A stretch of 63,747 bases of DNA from Marinifilaceae bacterium (GTDB lineage: Bacteria; Bacteroidota; Bacteroidia; Bacteroidales; Marinifilaceae), in the NCBI GenBank assembly GCA_025210485.1, contig JAOARN010000096.1, positions 1 through 63,747 on the forward strand, in the 5' to 3' direction. The notes under the pieces are model-generated. The model worked only from the letters and a program-made list of their open reading frames with translations, was not told the DNA's origin and did no database searches. Position 1 is the stretch's first letter. Each line of letters begins with the position of its first letter. Below, piece by piece: positions 45,860-55,477 of the stretch. Made by a program: the position numbers and the translations under genes.

Positions 45860-46246
45860 AGCTTAAAGTATTAATTTATATCAATTTAACAATCACATAT
45901 ATATTGACAGTATTTTCACCTATCGTATAGATAAAAAACAAAGATTAAATATATTCGAAGTAATAGGGAAACTAAATTTAGGTTTATCAGCTTAATAGTA
46001 TTTTTTGAATATTATGACTAATACTCGAAATACATTTAGGCTTTAAATATAATATTAATATACCTAAATATAGTCTAGTTTTAAATAATTTCCCACGCTA
46101 TCAATACGAAGTATTTACTATATATACGTTAATTTTTTATTTTTGTTCCATAAATTGCATAATTAATTATATTTTTAAATAGAAAACACTAATTAACAAT
46201 AAATTAAGAGCCATTCTTTTATGATAATTTATTAAATCAGAAAATA
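45860..46246. other. divergent intergenic region
   Basis: About 390 AT-rich bp between the S41 peptidase and the LMW phosphatase gene. Only the -7 box at 46138-46145 is recognisable. Confidence 0.4.
46138..46145 (+). promoter_or_regulatory. -7 promoter box of the LMW phosphatase gene
   Basis: TATTTTTG about 100 nt before the start codon. Confidence 0.5.
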
Positions 46247-46735
46247 ATGAAAACTAAATTTGAGAAAAAATACAAGGTATTATTTGTTTGTCTAGGAAAT
46301 ATCTGTAGATCTCCTAGTGCAGAAACCATATTCAATAAACTAATAATTGACAATTCAATGTTAGATAAAATAAGCTGTGATTCAGCTGGCACATATGGAG
46401 GGCATTCAGGAGAAAAAGCAGATGCACGAATGAGAAAACATGCCCTCAAACGGGGATATGATATAGTTTCCCGATCCAGACAATTTAATCCTGAATTCGA
46501 TTTCGACAACTCTGATATGATTATAGCTATGGATGATAGCAATATGAATAATTTAAAAGCCATGTGTCGCAATGAATCAGATGAAAAAAAATTACGATTA
46601 GCTGTGAATTTTTCTAAAAAATATAACTATTCTGAAGTACCAGACCCATATTACGGAGGGGACAAAGGCTTTGAACTAGTAATTGATTTATTGGAGGATA
46701 TATGTCAAGGGATATATCAGGATATTATTTCATAA
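46247..46735 (+). CDS. low-molecular-weight protein tyrosine phosphatase
   Basis: A 162-aa cytoplasmic phosphatase. The P-loop VCLGNICRSPSAE gives the nucleophile Cys15 and Arg21 (C-x5-R), and the general acid Asp is in the conserved VPDPYYGG (around residue 128-135). The C-terminal helix (GFELVIDLLEDICQGIYQDI) is standard. Length is normal for the family. It is not beside capsule or kinase genes, so it is more like the stand-alone Bacteroidota enzyme than the exopolysaccharide-linked Wzb type. Confidence 0.9.
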   Translation: MKTKFEKKYKVLFVCLGNICRSPSAETIFNKLIIDNSMLDKISCDSAGTYGGHSGEKADARMRKHALKRGYDIVSRSRQFNPEFDFDNSDMIIAMDDSNMNNLKAMCRNESDEKKLRLAVNFSKKYNYSEVPDPYYGGDKGFELVIDLLEDICQGIYQDIIS

Positions 46736-46746
46736 ATACTCGAAAC

Positions 46747-46803
46747 ATTATGATTTGTTTATTCTTCTATTATAAATTTAGCTATGAATAAACAAATCAT
46801 AAT
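46747..46803. terminator. bidirectional terminator
   Basis: A perfect 18-bp stem (46747-46764 with 46786-46803) between two convergent genes. Confidence 0.75.
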
Positions 46804-46819
46804 ATCAATGATACCATCT

Positions 46820-47206
46820 TTAATAAAACTCTAAATATCTCTTTACAGCACCTAGATAATACTCCTCCCATCCTTCAACTATCTCATCATAAGCTTCATC
46901 AGGAATGTTTGTATGAGTCAATTTAACACAAGTTAAATCTTTTTTCTTTTTTTTGAGAACCAAACTTACAATAGAAGCCTCACTAGTTTCTCCAAAAAAC
47001 CATTCTTGAACAATTTTATAATTTTCTACAAACTCTATATTCATTCCACAAATATCCCCTTCCCATAGAGAAAACTCTGTTCCTGCTTTGGTTTGCATTT
47101 GAGCCTCACATCCAGTCCAATACTCCAATTGATATGGATTAGTTAATGCATTATATACCTCTTCTTGTGATGCTGTAATATCTATTTCAAAATTGAAATC
47201 TTTCAT
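46820..47206 (-). CDS. SRPBCC (AHSA1/START-like) domain protein
   Basis: A 128-aa single-domain protein with the hydrophobic-ligand-binding helix-grip fold. It starts with the family's FEIDITASQEEVYNALTNPYQLEYWTG (about 5-31), continues with FSLWEGDICGMNIEFVENYKIVQEWFF (about 45-70) and ends with the long C-terminal helix DEIVEGWEEYYLGAVKRYLEF. Ligand and function are unknown; AHSA1-type proteins include Hsp90 co-chaperones and many uncharacterised small proteins. Monocistronic. Confidence 0.8.
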   Translation of the reverse strand: MKDFNFEIDITASQEEVYNALTNPYQLEYWTGCEAQMQTKAGTEFSLWEGDICGMNIEFVENYKIVQEWFFGETSEASIVSLVLKKKKKDLTCVKLTHTNIPDEAYDEIVEGWEEYYLGAVKRYLEFY

Positions 47207-47936
47207 ATATTATTATATTGTATTTTCTATAATTACTAAACTATAAACTAATAATTATTTTTCTAAAATTAAACAAAACTATAAAACTATTGGTAAATCC
47301 ACAAAATAGATTCTATTTATAATTATTAACTGGTCTTTCGCTCACCAAACTTTTTGATAAATCATAATTTTAACGAATCGTCAATTTTCATAGTAAAAAG
47401 CTTAAAACACAGCAGGAACAATGTATACGACCCACCAACCTAGCCTAAGCAAAAGTCATAAAGAAATTACCCTGCATTTTTCAATACTCCTCTTCTCTTA
47501 TATGATTTATTTTAGTTATGTTGTGGTCTTTTCAAGTAATTATACTTGTATGAAAAATCTATTCCATGATTTTTCTTGAAGTTGACATCAAATTTTTGAG
47601 CACTTCACGAATATAAAAGAAGCTACTACCAGAGAAAAATAATTTAAAGAATTAAAAAGAGAAAAGAAAGAAGCTTTGATAAATTCTATGAATCCTAATT
47701 GAAATTTATATAGACTTAATTATTTGTAATGTATGAGATCTTTCCACTCGTACCTCGCTACAAGATGACGAATAGTAGTAGCAATAGTAGGAAGAGGGAA
47801 CGTCCTGTTGAGCTTGCGAAACATCTACTATAATTCAATGAGTTGGCTATATAAATTATAAGATTCTTCATGCTCGTATATTTTCCAAATATAGAAATAA
47901 TTTAAAAGAAAAAACAAGCTATATTTTGCATAGGCT

Positions 47937-47970
47937 ACCACCAACCACAAACGGTGAAAGAAATTCAAAA
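47937..47970. repeat. CCACCAACCA repeat, copy 1
   Basis: The pattern ccaccaacca-nn-aacggtgaaa followed by naaatncaaaa recurs at 48197-48230 (offset 260 bp). A short partial copy (cccaccaacc) is at 47431-47440. Confidence 0.6.
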
Positions 47971-48196
47971 ACCAAGAAAGCAGACTATCCGATCAACACA
48001 GAGCATACTTATCAAGTATTTCCTATGACTAAGTGAATAACTAAATATCAATTATCTGAAATTAACGAATTAACAAAATCCTATTTCAATCCCATTAGCA
48101 TATTGGAAGAGAATCTTAAATATACATAAAACAAAGCTTAAATCAATAAGAACAGAGCTTAAAAGTTTCTAAATACAGTATATTCAGGTAATACAG

Positions 48197-48230
48197 CCCA
48201 CCAACCATTAACGGTGAAAAAAATACAAAA
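48197..48230. repeat. CCACCAACCA repeat, copy 2
   Basis: Matches 47937-47970 at most positions. Neither copy is within a gene. Confidence 0.6.
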
Positions 48231-48785
48231 GCATTAATAGACCTACCTAAAAAATGGAGTTGTAAATCTCAAGCCGAAAGATATTACTATTTACACTTAA
48301 GTGTAAATTTTATAAAATCAAATAGATTAACATTTTAATCGCCTATTACGAAAACTTCAGTAGAATCTTTAAATGTCAAAAAAGGAGATTCTAGCTAATG
48401 AATTATAACAAAAGCGCTTAAAATCGACATTCGAACAATTTAATTCTCGGACAGAAAATAAGTGAACAATCTAAAAAAAAAGACAAATCACATATCTTGA
48501 TTTGCCTTTTGGTTTATGGTGATGGGTTAGCTTAATTTAACTCTATAGAGTATGGTTTTTTTAGCTTTTTTTTCATATTGAGCGTAAAATTATAAGAATT
48601 TTTATATATACAATAAACTAATCGAAAAAAAACAGCTAATTTCGCCAGTACTCCAAACACAAAAGGCCTAAGTAGGCTTATTATATTATCAGTTTGAAAA
48701 TATCTAATTTATTAGATATTTTTATAATTTAGAATGATTTTACATTACAACAAAGTCTATTTTTAAATAAATATGTAAAATATAA

Positions 48786-50129
48786 TTATATTAATGATTT
48801 CTCTTTTATGTTTAAATATGAATTCACTACAGAATCTGTTAAATCTTCAGGATAACACGAGATAGAAATAATTCCATAAGCAGATAGCTTTTTAGATATC
48901 AACTGCTTATCATAATCGTATTTTTCAGCAACAATCCTAGTGTACATTTCTCTGATATTGATATTGTCATTATCATCGATAAAGTTTGACAATTCTCTAT
49001 TTTTAAAAATAACACAGACCAAGACATGATATTTGGCTATCCTTATTAAGTATGGGAGCTGACGATTCATAGCTTCAACACTTTCAAAATTTGTATACAA
49101 AAACACCAAGCTTCTCTCCTTCAATTTATAACGAAGATGCGAATACAGCAATTCATAATTTGACTCGGGAAAACTAGTTTGCACATTATATAATGCATTT
49201 GACATTTTTTCAACATGAGTTCGCTTGTGATCAGGTGGTATATAAGATATTATATCTTTATCAAAACAAAGCATGGATGCCTTGTCCTGTTTTGCAATTA
49301 TTGCATTTGAAATAGCAAGGGAAGAATTTATGGAATAATCTAAAAGACTCAGTCCATTAAAAGCTGGTTTCATAGTTCGACCAGCATCAATTACGGAAAT
49401 AATATTTTGAGATTTTTCTTCAACATATTGATTTATCATCAAATTAGCTTTCCGAGCTGTGGCTTTCCAATTTATTCTCTTTACATCATCCCCTATTACA
49501 TAATCTTTTATTTGATCAAATTCAGTTTGATTTGCAAGTTTTCTCATTCGTTTTAAGCCGATATTCGAACTGGTTTTATGTACAGCTATAAGTTCATACT
49601 TATATAAATTATGAAAAGAAGGAAAACATTTTAGGCTAACACTATTATCAAATATATTTCTTATTTTCAGGAATCCATAGTTCAAATCAACATATACATT
49701 TAATCTACCAAATCTATACTCCCCTCTATCTTTTGGTGTCAGTTTATAACTAAGACTTTGACAACTATTTGATTCCAATCTTATCTTTAAAGAAAAATCG
49801 CGTTGCTGAAATTGGAATGGTATTTCATCTATAATTTCAAGATTTACTCCGATATTAAATTTACTTCGAATAGTAATATCTACCTGATTAGCATCTCCAT
49901 TTGAAAGCCTCCTAGGCAACAACCTACTAGCTTCTATAGATCTCATATTCAGACCCAAATAAACTAGTTCCAGACTTACAACTATTACTAATATCATCAA
50001 GCCAAAAACAGCGAGACTATAGAAAAAAGGAAAAAAATATCCTAAAGCCGCAACTAAACTTATAAAAAGTATGCACACTAACAGCTTTGACTTTATGTAT
50101 ATAGATTTTATGAAAAGCATACACTTCAA
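48786..50129 (-). CDS. DUF58 domain protein
   Basis: A 447-aa membrane-anchored protein: two adjacent hydrophobic helices at about 15-55, a beta-rich domain (about 60-180) and the DUF58 core with the signature DQIKDYVIGDDVKRINWKATARKANLMINQYVEEKSQNII (around 205-245). A vWA-like fold follows. DUF58 proteins work with MoxR AAA+ ATPases, probably in assembly or activation of envelope complexes. It is the last gene of the cluster that begins at 55043. The 129-bp gap after the MoxR gene is larger than the others, so it may have its own promoter. Confidence 0.88.
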   Translation of the reverse strand: MKCMLFIKSIYIKSKLLVCILFISLVAALGYFFPFFYSLAVFGLMILVIVVSLELVYLGLNMRSIEASRLLPRRLSNGDANQVDITIRSKFNIGVNLEIIDEIPFQFQQRDFSLKIRLESNSCQSLSYKLTPKDRGEYRFGRLNVYVDLNYGFLKIRNIFDNSVSLKCFPSFHNLYKYELIAVHKTSSNIGLKRMRKLANQTEFDQIKDYVIGDDVKRINWKATARKANLMINQYVEEKSQNIISVIDAGRTMKPAFNGLSLLDYSINSSLAISNAIIAKQDKASMLCFDKDIISYIPPDHKRTHVEKMSNALYNVQTSFPESNYELLYSHLRYKLKERSLVFLYTNFESVEAMNRQLPYLIRIAKYHVLVCVIFKNRELSNFIDDNDNINIREMYTRIVAEKYDYDKQLISKKLSAYGIISISCYPEDLTDSVVNSYLNIKEKSLI

Positions 50130-50258
50130 TGTTTTATATTATGTAATGTAAAACCCCTTAAACTATTATAAGAGCAATTAATTTACATAATTTACTAGCG
50201 ATTTTTAAAATACCGAAAAGAACAAAATAAAGATAATTTACATCCAAGTATAGATAAA

Positions 50259-51302
50259 CTATCTAGGAACTTCTAATTCTTTAACCAAATCATGAACTAA
50301 GTCAAGAGGTGATATTCCCTCCATCTCTGCCTCAGGACTCAATATAATCCTATGTTGCAAAATATATGAGGCAAGATATTTAATATCATCAGGTATTACA
50401 TAATCACGACCATTAAGAGCTGCAAATGTTTTAGATGCCAACATTAAATTAACCGATGCTCGGGTAGAAGCACCTAACATAATAGCCTTATGATTTCGAG
50501 TTTTACGAATAATATCGACAATATATCGTTTTAATTTATCCTCCACTACAACCTTAGCTATCTGTTTTCTGTATTCCACTATTTCATCAATCGAAATAAC
50601 TGAATCTAATTTTACCAAATTGTTTTTATAAGTAGCATCTGATTTCAAATTCAATATTTCAAGTTCTTCTTCATAATTTGGGTATTCAACATTTAGCTTG
50701 ATCAAAAACCTATCAAGTTGGGCTTCAGGCAATCGGTATGTTCCCTCGTGCTCAATGGGATTTTGAGTAGCAATAAGCCAAAAAAGATCATTCATTTTAT
50801 AACTTATACTATCTACACTAATTTGATTTTCTTCCATCACCTCAAAAAGTGCAGCTTGAGTTTTTGCAGGAGATCTATTTATTTCATCTATCAGAACTAT
50901 ATCAGAAAAGACAGGTCCCTTCTTAAACTCAAAACTTGATGTCGACATATTAAAAACACTAGTTCCTATTACATCTGAAGGCATCAAATCAGGGGTAAAT
51001 TGTATTCTACTAAAATCAGCTGAAATTGTCTCTGCCATTAATTTTGAAATTAATGTTTTAGCTAAACCTGGCACACCTTCAATAAGAACATGTCCTTGAC
51101 AAAAAAGCGCAACTAAAAGCAAATCAATATTTTGTTCATTACCGATTATATTTTTTGCTAATTCTTTTTTTATTTTCTCTCTCTTTTCTAGTAATAACTG
51201 AAAATCAACTCTATTATTTAATTCCGTATTCTCAAGCATTTTTTTTAGGTATTTTACATATTTATCAGTTGACAATTCATTTGTCAACATAATACTTAAC
51301 AA
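50259..51302 (-). CDS. MoxR family AAA+ ATPase
   Basis: A 347-aa AAA+ ATPase. Walker A is HVLIEGVPGLAKTLISK (around 72-88), Walker B is IVLIDEINRSPAKTQAALFEVMEE (around 135-158), then the sensor region LFWLIATQNPIEHEGTYRLPEAQLDRF (around 170-196) and a C-terminal lid with LGASTRASVNLMLASKTFAALNGRDYVIPDDI. MoxR ATPases are chaperone-like partners of vWA/DUF58 proteins, in line with the neighbouring genes. A better start may be MLTNEL (residue 5), but the annotated ATG is also plausible. It follows the DUF4350 gene by 3 nt, so they are cotranscribed. Confidence 0.9.
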   Translation of the reverse strand: MLSIMLTNELSTDKYVKYLKKMLENTELNNRVDFQLLLEKREKIKKELAKNIIGNEQNIDLLLVALFCQGHVLIEGVPGLAKTLISKLMAETISADFSRIQFTPDLMPSDVIGTSVFNMSTSSFEFKKGPVFSDIVLIDEINRSPAKTQAALFEVMEENQISVDSISYKMNDLFWLIATQNPIEHEGTYRLPEAQLDRFLIKLNVEYPNYEEELEILNLKSDATYKNNLVKLDSVISIDEIVEYRKQIAKVVVEDKLKRYIVDIIRKTRNHKAIMLGASTRASVNLMLASKTFAALNGRDYVIPDDIKYLASYILQHRIILSPEAEMEGISPLDLVHDLVKELEVPR

Positions 51303-51305
51303 AAG

Positions 51306-52484
51306 CTATAAGGCTTTTTTTACTTTTCTTAATAATTTAAACAAGTATATAAATTGGTTTTCACTAATTTCACCATCTGAAGACAAATCATTAAATTTAT
51401 CATAAATTTCCACAAATATATTTATATCAATTTCTGTTAAATCTGAAAAATATTCGAAGTTTTGAGTTTTGAAATTCTTATTAGTTTTTTGATATATGTG
51501 GTTTACAAAGTAACTATACTTTTTCATAATAACCTCATATCTACTTGCATGAAGGTAATATATTGTCGACATACTCAAAACAAAATCTAAATTCAAATTT
51601 CTTTTCTTTGCAATAATTGGGATTATAGCTTGCTTCCTTTTAAATCCAAATATAAATCTTATAAAGAGGTATATAATCAGAAGATATAATGCTAATTTCA
51701 ATTCCTTGTTCGAAATTATAAAATATAATAAAGATTGATATTTAACTGATTCTTTTTCGCTAAAATAATAATCATAAATAACTTCATTATCTGGTAAATA
51801 TGAAGTTAACAAAGAACTATATTTATAATTATCGTCACGTATTATTTCACAATTTGCAAAAAAGCTTGGTTCCGAAGCAATTATAATAGCCCCTTTACCA
51901 ATATTGTATTTTATAACTTTTGCATTATTATCTTGATTAGTAAAAAGAGTATCAATATTAAAAGAAATACTATCTGAAACATCCAACGAAAATGCACTTG
52001 GTGAGTATTTTAAACTATAACTTTCATTGTTAATTTCATCATTATGCGGTCTTATTTTCTCCGAAATCAGATAATTAAATCTCTTTGTGTATTGTAATAT
52101 TTTTTCTAAATTTTCGGCGCCATTTCTATACGAAATAAGAAAATAACTTCCCTTTTCAGCCTGTGTTTTAATCTGATTTACAAGACTATCAGATGGATAA
52201 AATGAATTTGCAATATATATATAATTAAAGGCATTTGTAAATTCATCCAACTTATTTAATTTCTTAAAAGAGATCTCATTATCGGGAAATAAGTCCTGAG
52301 AAAGCAGATTTTGAAAAATATATGTATCAAAAGCTTCCTTCTTATCATATCTATACAATTGTTTCCAATCCCTTTGCGCAGAAACATTAACTAATTCAAA
52401 AATAATGAAGATGATTAAAACCGTAATCAACAATATATAATTTCGAGGAATTTTTTTTAGCGTTTTAAAAAAAGCTTTTGGCAT
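51306..52484 (-). CDS. DUF4350-type membrane protein
   Basis: A 392-aa protein: one N-terminal helix (about 16-34), then an extracytoplasmic domain with the Bacteroidota DUF4350 outline (ELVNVSAQRDWKQLYRYDKKEAFDTYIFQNLLSQDLFP, and YNIGKGAIIIASEPSFFANCEI around 190-215). A second membrane helix lies at about 260-280, followed by a cytoplasmic helical tail with STIYYLHASRYEVIMKK. This gene stands between the DUF4129 and MoxR genes in many Bacteroidota. Its function is unknown beyond its place in this putative envelope-complex cluster. Confidence 0.75.
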   Translation of the reverse strand: MPKAFFKTLKKIPRNYILLITVLIIFIIFELVNVSAQRDWKQLYRYDKKEAFDTYIFQNLLSQDLFPDNEISFKKLNKLDEFTNAFNYIYIANSFYPSDSLVNQIKTQAEKGSYFLISYRNGAENLEKILQYTKRFNYLISEKIRPHNDEINNESYSLKYSPSAFSLDVSDSISFNIDTLFTNQDNNAKVIKYNIGKGAIIIASEPSFFANCEIIRDDNYKYSSLLTSYLPDNEVIYDYYFSEKESVKYQSLLYFIISNKELKLALYLLIIYLFIRFIFGFKRKQAIIPIIAKKRNLNLDFVLSMSTIYYLHASRYEVIMKKYSYFVNHIYQKTNKNFKTQNFEYFSDLTEIDINIFVEIYDKFNDLSSDGEISENQFIYLFKLLRKVKKAL

Positions 52485-52489
52485 ATACT

Positions 52490-53197
52490 TTATTTATTAT
52501 TTTTTTGACACACAGTTATTAATTCATTCATACTTTGTTTAACAGTAATATACTTTTGAGTTTCAAATGCAAATCCTCCATACCATATTGTATTATAGTA
52601 AGTATATATTTGAGAAAAATTATTTCTAATAGTTTTATCTTTTATCTCGTAATAATATTCAGTATTAGTTTTATCAATCTGCCATTTAATATGTTTATTC
52701 GAATCTAAAATCTCAAGGCTGGAAAACAAAATACAGCGCAAAGCATTTTTAAAATCATTAGTCTGCTCATAGAATTCTATTTTTTGATTCCAATTCTCTT
52801 GATCTATTTTTTCAATAATTTCGAAGCTTTCATGCTCTGGTTTTTTAAAAAGTTTTTTATTAGATTTTCTTATTACAATCAAAACCAAAATTAATATTAT
52901 GGCAAAATAAAAATAGTAACGAGCTTCCCAAAGCCATTTTAAATCAATAGAAGTATCTCCTAATAGTTGTGAAATCTTTGAAATTATATTTTTAATGAAT
53001 TTCTGAAGAAAACTTGGTTCCTCAATATTATCAATCTCATATTGGAAATCTTTTTGAGATTTGAACTTTTCAATACTTTTTAAATCGATAGTTCGTTCAA
53101 CTATAATTTCTTTTTCTTCTTTTGCATATAAAATGGTGCTTTGTAAAAAACAAAACACCATAATAAAAATATAATTAAGGGAAACTTTAAAGCTCAT
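52490..53197 (-). CDS. DUF4129-type membrane protein
   Basis: A 235-aa protein with a signal peptide (1 to about 25), a short periplasmic part, one membrane helix (about 95-113, FYFAIILILVLIVIRKS) and a cytoplasmic domain. The C-terminal domain has the DUF4129 pattern, a helical bundle that ends in a conserved YNTIWYGGFAF...Y motif (around 200-212). Its start overlaps the end of the upstream gene by 11 bp, which indicates translational coupling. Confidence 0.75.
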   Translation of the reverse strand: MSFKVSLNYIFIMVFCFLQSTILYAKEEKEIIVERTIDLKSIEKFKSQKDFQYEIDNIEEPSFLQKFIKNIISKISQLLGDTSIDLKWLWEARYYFYFAIILILVLIVIRKSNKKLFKKPEHESFEIIEKIDQENWNQKIEFYEQTNDFKNALRCILFSSLEILDSNKHIKWQIDKTNTEYYYEIKDKTIRNNFSQIYTYYNTIWYGGFAFETQKYITVKQSMNELITVCQKNNK

Positions 53198-54044
53198 CTG
53201 CTTGTTCTATTTTATTAAGAAGACTATCTCCATCTTTCATTTCCTTCAAGCTCAAAAATTGCAATGCTACCGCTATAGAACTCAACACAAGAGCAAACAT
53301 TTTACCAATAGCTGTAAGAATTTGAGTAAGGGCAACTATTAAAGTAAATGAGAATGAGACATTACCAAAACTACCCATGATTCCTTTTACAAAAATAAAG
53401 GCAGTATATGGTATCTGGGTGAAAAAAGAAATAATAGAACCTACTATTCCAACCACAAAAACTATAGCGAATGTTTCCCACCAATGAGATTTAATATAAT
53501 TAAAAGACATAGAGATACTTTCACCTATAGATGAATCAGTTAAAAACATAATCGGCAGGAATAGAGTAAAGACTATAGCCAAATAAATCCCAGGAATTAT
53601 AAGCAATAAAAAGCCCAACACAACCAGGATACCTATCAAGATATAACCACCCAAAACTTTGCCTACATAATTACCTATACTATTCCAAGAAATCTCTTCC
53701 TGTTTAATAATTTTGCCAATTTGGAAATGATGAATATTTTTGATATGTAAATTAACTACAACCAAACACACACATGTTCCAATAAACATCATAAATGCAC
53801 CAAGAAAAAGACTTGCGATTCCCCCTCTTGCTAGAAGTTTTTGATACATATGAGCACCATTCATTCCAGCTTGATTATAAAAACCAGAAAAAGCCATAAT
53901 TAAGATACCAATAAAGTAAAATGGCAAAGCATATTTAGCAATTTGCGTAAAAATATACTTCCACTCCATTGATAGAAATGTAAAAGTATCAGAGATTACC
54001 TCACTAACACTTCTACGTTTTTGAAGTTCAATATTAGTTTTCAT
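53187..54044 (-). CDS. polytopic membrane protein of the MoxR/DUF58 cluster
   Basis: A 285-aa inner membrane protein with about six hydrophobic helices. The GILVVLGFLLLIIPGIYLAIVFTLFLPIMFLTDSSIGESISMSFNYIKSHWWETFAIVFVV stretch (about 135-195) resembles the 'glycerophosphoryl diester phosphodiesterase membrane domain'/DUF4013-type integral membrane family found at this position. It has no catalytic motif. The start follows the ATG with KTNIELQKRRSVSEVISDTFTFL. It lies 15 bp after the SpoIIM-like gene in the same operon. Confidence 0.75.
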   Translation of the reverse strand: MKTNIELQKRRSVSEVISDTFTFLSMEWKYIFTQIAKYALPFYFIGILIMAFSGFYNQAGMNGAHMYQKLLARGGIASLFLGAFMMFIGTCVCLVVVNLHIKNIHHFQIGKIIKQEEISWNSIGNYVGKVLGGYILIGILVVLGFLLLIIPGIYLAIVFTLFLPIMFLTDSSIGESISMSFNYIKSHWWETFAIVFVVGIVGSIISFFTQIPYTAFIFVKGIMGSFGNVSFSFTLIVALTQILTAIGKMFALVLSSIAVALQFLSLKEMKDGDSLLNKIEQADEL

Positions 54045-54059
54045 ATTATAAATTTTTAA

Positions 54060-55043
54060 TTATATACGATCTATTATTTTTTTTGTTTTCATAATACTAT
54101 TTAACTTTTTAGGATACAAAACATAATACCATAAAACAAAAGATAAAGATAAACATATAATAGTACAACTTAGGATTAAATGCATTTGGGTGTATCGGGT
54201 GACAAATGCCTCTAAAAAGCCCGCAACACAAAATATTGGTATTAAAGACATAAATAATTTGACTGCATCTTTCATTGCATTCATCAATGCATCTTTTCGA
54301 CTATAAGTTTTAGGAAACATCCAACTATTACCTATTATAAATCCACATGTTCCCGCTATTATTATTGCCGATATTTCTAGAGTTCCATGAATCCAAATAA
54401 CTTTTGTACTTTCGACAAACAGGTCATACTTTACAAAGAACCACACGAAGCTACCCAACATAACACCATTTTTCATTAGAATAATTCCTGTCATAAAAGA
54501 ACCAAACAGACCTACAACGAAAGCTAGAATAGCGACTTTAATATTATTGATAGTAATTCCCAAAAACATCTCGGTCTGTCCTTGACTTTTGTATATTGCC
54601 ATTGGATCACCTGATTGAATATTTTCAATGGTTTTTTCGACATACATGTCACTAGTTACCATCCTTAAAAAATCTAAATCTATATTAGTAGAAATTATTC
54701 CCAAAAGACATGATATTACAAAAACAGAAAATGCGTAGAGTAATTGCTTTCGGTATTTATACATAATAACTGGGACCTCGAATTTCCAAAAATCGATAAA
54801 GTGACTTTCATTTTTTGTTTGCGAATTATAAATCTTTAGGTGAGCCTGATGAGAGAGTTGATTTAAATATAGTGTTGTGTCTGAGTTCTCATAATATGTT
54901 TGAGCATAAGCTAAATCGTTAGTTATTTGAATATATAAAGCAGATAAAGAATCTGGGCTCGTTATCTGTTTTTCACCAGACAATACATTTTCAAATTCTT
55001 CCCATCTATCCTTATTGTTTTGTATAAACTGAATTTCTTTCAT
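54060..55043 (-). CDS. stage II sporulation protein M-like membrane protein
   Basis: A 327-aa SpoIIM-family membrane protein and first gene of the minus-strand cluster. A cytoplasmic N-terminal helical part (1 to about 100, starting EIQFIQNNKDRWEEFENVL) precedes about five or six membrane helices; ITINNIKVAILAFVVGLFGSFMTGIILMKNGVMLGSF and WIHGTLEISAIIIAGTCGFIIG are family hallmarks. This organism need not sporulate: in Bacteroidota the gene goes with RDD and MoxR genes. It lies opposite the RDD gene across a 434-bp divergent region. Confidence 0.85.
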   Translation of the reverse strand: MKEIQFIQNNKDRWEEFENVLSGEKQITSPDSLSALYIQITNDLAYAQTYYENSDTTLYLNQLSHQAHLKIYNSQTKNESHFIDFWKFEVPVIMYKYRKQLLYAFSVFVISCLLGIISTNIDLDFLRMVTSDMYVEKTIENIQSGDPMAIYKSQGQTEMFLGITINNIKVAILAFVVGLFGSFMTGIILMKNGVMLGSFVWFFVKYDLFVESTKVIWIHGTLEISAIIIAGTCGFIIGNSWMFPKTYSRKDALMNAMKDAVKLFMSLIPIFCVAGFLEAFVTRYTQMHLILSCTIICLSLSFVLWYYVLYPKKLNSIMKTKKIIDRI

Positions 55044-55477
55044 TATTATGATTTATTTTTGACTCATCAAAAGTTGTATTTCTTTCATTATGCTAAGCAC
55101 ATGATGAATTCTATTTATCAATTCATCATCCTTCTATAATTGATTTGTAAACGGAACAAATATAAGTATTCTATTACTAAAACAAGAATAATTATATACA
55201 TAATAAAACACAGTTCAACTTACTAATTTGCAACAATAAATTAATATCAAACTAGTATCTTAAATCTCGAATAATTCATTTTAAAGATTAAAGACTGTAA
55301 ATTTGGAATCATTTTTATTAAATTCGCAAACTGAGAAATATTTATCATATTGGAAACAAAAAATAAGCAATATACTTAAGACTACATCTATAAATATGTA
55401 TAATTGAAACAAACTATTAATTACTTTATGTTTATTTTACACAAATATTTTTTTTAATTCTAAAAAACTCCTAGTAA
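55044..55477. other. divergent promoter region of the MoxR cluster and RDD gene
   Basis: 434 bp with no gene. The segment at 55052-55120 contains short complementary stretches (tttctttcattatgctaagcac, atgatgaattc...gaattcatcat-like) but no clear operator that I can define. Confidence 0.4.

Larger units (their letters stand above)
47207..48785. other. 1.6-kb gene-free region with degenerate repeats
   Basis: No ORF of coding quality on either strand. It holds three copies of a cc(c)accaacc motif, two of them long (separate entries), a stretch near 47730-47850 that looks like worn versions of common Bacteroidota intergenic repeats (tgagatctttccactcg...tacaagatgacga, then cgtcctgttgagcttgcgaaacatct), and an orphan terminator-like hairpin near 48480-48514. 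It reads like a graveyard of repeats and lost genes. Confidence 0.5.
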
